Below are positions 56,959-59,701 of a stretch of 59,701 bases of DNA, piece by piece (within the stretch, counting starts at the first letter, position 1; each line of letters opens with the position of its first letter). The stretch spans positions 1-59,701 of the forward strand of contig JAAAOM010000004.1 of the NCBI GenBank assembly GCA_009908855.1, read 5' to 3'. The DNA comes from Bacteroidota bacterium (GTDB lineage Bacteria > Bacteroidota > Bacteroidia > Bacteroidales > JAAAOM01). The notes beneath the pieces were generated by a model. It was not told the DNA's origin, made no database searches, and was given only the letters and a program-made list of their open reading frames with translations. The translations under genes were made by a program, and so were the position numbers.

Positions 56959-57456
56959 ATGAAAAAAACTTTTTGTATACTATTTCTCCTTTTTTGTACC
57001 TTTTTTATTTTGAAGGCTCAATACCAAAAGGATTATACATTGCAAACCCAACAAACTAAAGCCAGGGATACCAGTGACCCTATCTATCTAATCAATCCCG
57101 ATTTTACCATCACCAGCTTTTCGCTCAGGTTAGCAACAGGTGAAGAAGATCTCAGTAAAACTTATGCCATATACCAAAAAGACACCTTTCAATTACGCCA
57201 TAATGAGCATACCAATCCGGAAAAAGGCCCCAAGAGTAATTTGATTATATTTCCCGAACCGGTTAACAAGTTTTATTTCCATCCCGGTTATTTGGGTGAT
57301 ACCATTCAGTTTTCGTTTTTGAACACCACCTACCGGCAATCCAAAAAAGAGCCAAAAAAAAACTTCAAACGAAAAATGTTGGTTGCGCCGAACCATACGG
57401 CGTACCGCAAAGTGAATGGCGTGAAGGGCTTCCGGAGCCCGATTATGAGCGCATGA
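56959..57456 (+). CDS. N-terminal part of a frameshifted PGRP-type amidase gene
   Basis: 165 residues read, with a signal peptide (about 1-20, ending L-K-A-Q). The frame is lost in an A9 run at 57354-57362. Read one base over, the sequence after the run continues as Q-T-K-N-V-G-C-A-E-P-Y-G-V-P-Q-S-E-W-R-E-G and runs straight into the next reading frame without a stop. So this and 57453-58223 are one gene with one adenine too few. The last 30 residues shown in this frame (K-R-K-M-L-V-A and on) are therefore artefacts of the shift. Confidence 0.75.
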   Translation: MKKTFCILFLLFCTFFILKAQYQKDYTLQTQQTKARDTSDPIYLINPDFTITSFSLRLATGEEDLSKTYAIYQKDTFQLRHNEHTNPEKGPKSNLIIFPEPVNKFYFHPGYLGDTIQFSFLNTTYRQSKKEPKKNFKRKMLVAPNHTAYRKVNGVKGFRSPIMSA

Positions 57457-58223
57457 ATAACCAGGTGAGGCATGTAATTATCCACCATTCAGCCGGTGTC
57501 AACAACGACCTGAATCATGAGAATACCGTGCGCAACATTTATCTCTTTCATACCATCGACAATGGCTGGAGTGATATTGGCTACAACTACCTAATTGCTT
57601 GGGATGGCACCATTTACAAAGGCCGCGACCCGGATTCACTGGCACAGGACAATGTAAAAGGCGCTCATTTTTGTAGTGCCAACACCGAAACCATGGGAGT
57701 ATGCCTACTGGGTAATTTTGAAACAGCTGAGCCGCCAGATGCAGCCATTGGCGCATTAAACCAGCTTTTAGCCTGGAAATTAGGTAAGGAGATGTTGGAT
57801 CCATTGGCATCTTTCAATCATCCTTTAAACAATTCATTAGGCATCATTGCCGGCCACCGCAATGGCTGTGCCACATTATGTCCGGGTGAAAATTTATATG
57901 AAAAGCTGGATCATGTGAAAAAGATGACGGACACTATGATGGATTTATGCAATGGTATTTCCACTTCAGTTGCTGAATACTCCACAAAAGATAACCTATT
58001 GATATATCCCAATCCGGTGAACAATCTATTGTACATTAGATCATTAAAACCGAATAAAATCAGCAACATTAAGATATTTGATGTAAGAGGACAGATGATA
58101 CTAAATAAAAGAACATCGGATTATACTACAGAAATTGACATTTCAGGTATTGTTCAGGGTGTATACACTATACATATAACCGTAAATAAAATAACATTTA
58201 CAACTAACCTGGTTATTTTATAA
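57453..58223 (+). CDS. Peptidoglycan-recognition amidase domain with T9SS type A sorting signal (C-terminal part)
   Basis: 256 residues in this frame. N-acetylmuramoyl-L-alanine amidase/PGRP fold: V-I-I-H-H-S-A-G at 8-15 (first zinc His), W-D-G-T-I-Y-K-G-R, and A-G-H-R-N-G-C-A-T-L-C-P-G (second zinc His and Cys). After a short linker comes a Por secretion-system C-terminal domain (about 180-256) with I-Y-P-N-P-V and V-Q-G-V-Y-T-I-H-I. The enzyme would be exported by the type IX system and cut peptidoglycan outside the cell, for example of rivals. The ATG here is not the true start; see the upstream part. Confidence 0.85.
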   Translation: MNNQVRHVIIHHSAGVNNDLNHENTVRNIYLFHTIDNGWSDIGYNYLIAWDGTIYKGRDPDSLAQDNVKGAHFCSANTETMGVCLLGNFETAEPPDAAIGALNQLLAWKLGKEMLDPLASFNHPLNNSLGIIAGHRNGCATLCPGENLYEKLDHVKKMTDTMMDLCNGISTSVAEYSTKDNLLIYPNPVNNLLYIRSLKPNKISNIKIFDVRGQMILNKRTSDYTTEIDISGIVQGVYTIHITVNKITFTTNLVIL

Positions 58224-58354
58224 TAACATTTATAAACTGCTCTTTTTCGTTTATCTATTGAAATCTGTCTGCTAAACAGATTGGGTTTAAACTCATATTT
58301 TGATTTTTTGAAAAATCGCCATAATTTATTAATTTTAAGGAAACTAGGTAGCTT

Positions 58355-58585
58355 ATGGATACCGGTCAGCTAAAGCAGGATTTATATAACAAAATCGATT
58401 CATTAAACGATGCCAGGCTAAAAAAAGCTTATGCGCACATGATGCAATATTTCCAATATCAAATGAAGGAAGATGGAAAAGTGGCCCTGCTTAAATTGGC
58501 CGGTAGTATATCGGATAATGAAGCCATGAAAATGCTCCAAATCATTGAATCTGATTGTAAAATCATTGATCATTATGAATGGTAA
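58355..58585 (+). CDS. VapB-like antitoxin
   Basis: 76 residues, helical, with no clear DNA-binding fold that I can name. It is preceded by a good AAGGA Shine-Dalgarno-like site and overlaps the PIN toxin gene by 11 bases, the usual antitoxin-first order. The assignment is from context and size. Confidence 0.7.
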   Translation: MDTGQLKQDLYNKIDSLNDARLKKAYAHMMQYFQYQMKEDGKVALLKLAGSISDNEAMKMLQIIESDCKIIDHYEW

Positions 58586-58964
58586 ATACCTACTTGATAC
58601 CCGGATTATTATCCTATCTTTTCAGGACAGGATAGTAAAATCAAAAATCGATAACGCCTCCGTAATTTTCATACCCAGTATTGCCTTGGGTGAACTATAT
58701 TACGGGGCTGCCAGGTCGGAAAATAAAAAAGTAAATTTCGACCGGGTTAAATTAATCAGCGAAAACTCTAATATCCTCTATTGCGATTCGGAAACTGCCT
58801 GGCATTATGGCATTATTAAAGCCAGTTTAAGACCAACCGATACCCGCCTGCCGGAAAACGATTTATGGATTGCCTCATTGGCCATGCAGCATGAATTGGA
58901 GCTGGTTACCAACAATAAAAAGTTTATTGCTATTGAAGGAATTGAAGTAGTTGAGGGGTGGTGA
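58575..58964 (+). CDS. VapC-like PIN-domain toxin
   Basis: 129 residues from ATG 58575 inside the antitoxin's 3' end. PIN RNases cut tRNA or rRNA. Acidic residues Asp8 (L-L-D-T), Glu40 (A-L-G-E-L) and Asp96 (E-N-D-L-W-I-A) are present. The residue after D-T, usually Asn, is Arg10, and the fourth site is Asn114 (T-N-N, a common variant). Activity is likely but not certain because of Arg10. Confidence 0.85.
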   Translation: MNGKYLLDTRIIILSFQDRIVKSKIDNASVIFIPSIALGELYYGAARSENKKVNFDRVKLISENSNILYCDSETAWHYGIIKASLRPTDTRLPENDLWIASLAMQHELELVTNNKKFIAIEGIEVVEGW

Positions 58965-59024
58965 GCCTGAGTGTGGAATGTATACCGATCTAAGATCATT
59001 TACGGTAGTTTTTATATCAAAGCG

Positions 59025-59498
59025 CTAAAAAATAGCAACACGCTTCAGAATTTCAGCAATTCGTTGATCACTTTCGCCCATTTCCTTTAAAGCAGCCTTG
59101 ATCTTTTCAACTTCAACAGTTTGGTATCGCAGGTTTTCCTTAATGGGATAAACAGCGGTTCTGCGGTCCCAAATGATAAAACCAAGAATGAATAACATCA
59201 GTGTTATAAGGATACTAAATCCCCAAGTGAACATGGTTTTGAGATCATCAATTTGTCGTTGCTGGGCTTCAAACTTTTCATTAACCGATTCAAATTTTTC
59301 ATTAACTGATTCAAACTTTTCATTAACTGATTCAAACCTAACATTCATCTGTTTCTCAAGAGAAGTCAGCCTTTCCTCAACGCGCATTAACCGGTCCCTG
59401 TCCTCAAGGGTAAACGGTACTTCCTGTTGTGCAAAAGAAACCGTGGTAACAAATAACAGTATTATCGGAATTATATTTTTCACTCGTTGATGCTTCAT
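59025..59498 (-). CDS. Coiled-coil membrane protein with heptad repeats
   Basis: 157 residues: signal peptide (about 1-23, ending F-A-Q-Q), a coiled coil (about 30-85) containing F-E-S-V-N-E-K three times in a row, one membrane helix (about 89-110) and a charged helical tail. Family not recognised. The signal peptide plus later helix puts the coiled coil in the periplasm and the tail in the cytoplasm, unless the first segment is kept as an anchor. Confidence 0.75.
   Translation of the reverse strand: MKHQRVKNIIPIILLFVTTVSFAQQEVPFTLEDRDRLMRVEERLTSLEKQMNVRFESVNEKFESVNEKFESVNEKFEAQQRQIDDLKTMFTWGFSILITLMLFILGFIIWDRRTAVYPIKENLRYQTVEVEKIKAALKEMGESDQRIAEILKRVAIF
59271..59333. repeat. Three 21-bp tandem repeats in the coiled-coil gene
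   Basis: 59271-59291, 59292-59312 and 59313-59333, each coding F-E-S-V-N-E-K on the minus strand, with one or two base differences. Slippage could change coil length by heptads without breaking the frame. Confidence 0.85.
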
Positions 59499-59517
59499 TA
59501 TTCAATTCCATCTTGTA

Positions 59518-59525
59518 CAAAGATA
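59518..59525 (-). promoter_or_regulatory. -7 element of the coiled-coil gene
   Basis: Minus-strand TATCTTTG, a full TAnnTTTG match 19 bases before the start codon; no clear -33. Confidence 0.4.
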
Positions 59526-59701
59526 GCAAAAAATATCCGTGTTTCGGCATTGAAAAGGAAGGCTATTGGTTATCAGGAACCCTTTTTTGCACTATCCCCT
59601 GACTAATTGATTGATTGAATGAAACAGCCTGCCTACTGCAGTTAGGGTACCTCATGGCAACTTAATAAGTCATTCGGGGTTCAGCCATTGTTTCAGGGTA
59701 A

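Overview
This is an AT-rich chromosomal segment from a member of the Bacteroidota, most likely a Bacteroidales/Marinilabiliales-like lineage. Several things point there: a short primary sigma factor of the Bacteroidota type, promoters that fit TTTG-N19/20-TAnnTTTG, carboxypeptidase-like domains in front of TonB-dependent receptors, signal peptides ending in A-Q, type IX secretion sorting domains, a PorP/SprF protein and a DUF3108 protein. The order of genes is chromosomal. I see no phage, plasmid or CRISPR module. One intact-looking IS4-family insertion sequence is present.

Layout. 0-0.5 kb: the end of an MNT/HEPN-type toxin-antitoxin pair running off the left edge, and a remnant of a GNAT acetyltransferase. 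0.8-6 kb: a HmuR-like TonB-dependent receptor behind a promoter that contains a perfect palindrome, a sorbitol-dehydrogenase-like zinc enzyme, and a Y_Y_Y sensor histidine kinase whose last 25 codons are out of frame. 6.2-14 kb: a TreT-like trehalose synthase, a YD-repeat secreted protein, and a four-gene minus-strand operon (galE, vSGLT-type Na+/galactose symporter, unusual phosphofructokinase, galM). 14-16.4 kb: a tandem universal stress protein and a class III cyclase fused to an HD domain. 16.6-24.9 kb: uvrB, rpoD, a DegP/HtrA protease, dapF and an outer-membrane beta-barrel receptor. 25-29.4 kb: a gene-poor, repeat-rich zone with AlkD, an unknown secreted protein and the IS4 element sitting inside an older intergenic repeat. 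29.5-40.4 kb: housekeeping and envelope genes (UPF0173 hydrolase, TPR lipoprotein, tRNA-Arg(CCT), CvpA, tyrS, Wzz- and Wzy/WaaL-like proteins, GAF-SpoIIE phosphatase, efp, DUF3108, tsaB, YgjP-like peptidase). 40.6-50.8 kb: a 3055-residue type IX-secreted adhesin followed at once by its PorP/SprF-like partner. 50.8-59.7 kb: nadB, deoxynucleoside kinase, a bacterial GH3 protein, response regulator, EamA exporter, DUF3859-like protein, a frameshifted T9SS-sorted PGRP amidase, a VapBC-like pair and a coiled-coil membrane protein.

How the genes fit together. The minus-strand galactose block combines uptake, anomer conversion, UDP-sugar epimerisation and glycolytic phosphorylation, but galK and galT are not in this window. 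The adhesin and the PorP/SprF protein form a two-gene unit like sprB-sprF: the adhesin carries a type B C-terminal sorting domain and the partner probably helps deliver or anchor it.

The most striking sequence pattern is inside the adhesin. Its PKD-like units come in two classes that differ in length by exactly one codon (A = 107 residues, B = 108 residues). They are arranged as a higher-order A-B-B array with an exact period of 969 bp. Two genes (the histidine kinase and the amidase) are each broken by a one-base indel in an adenine run, which may be real variation or sequencing error.
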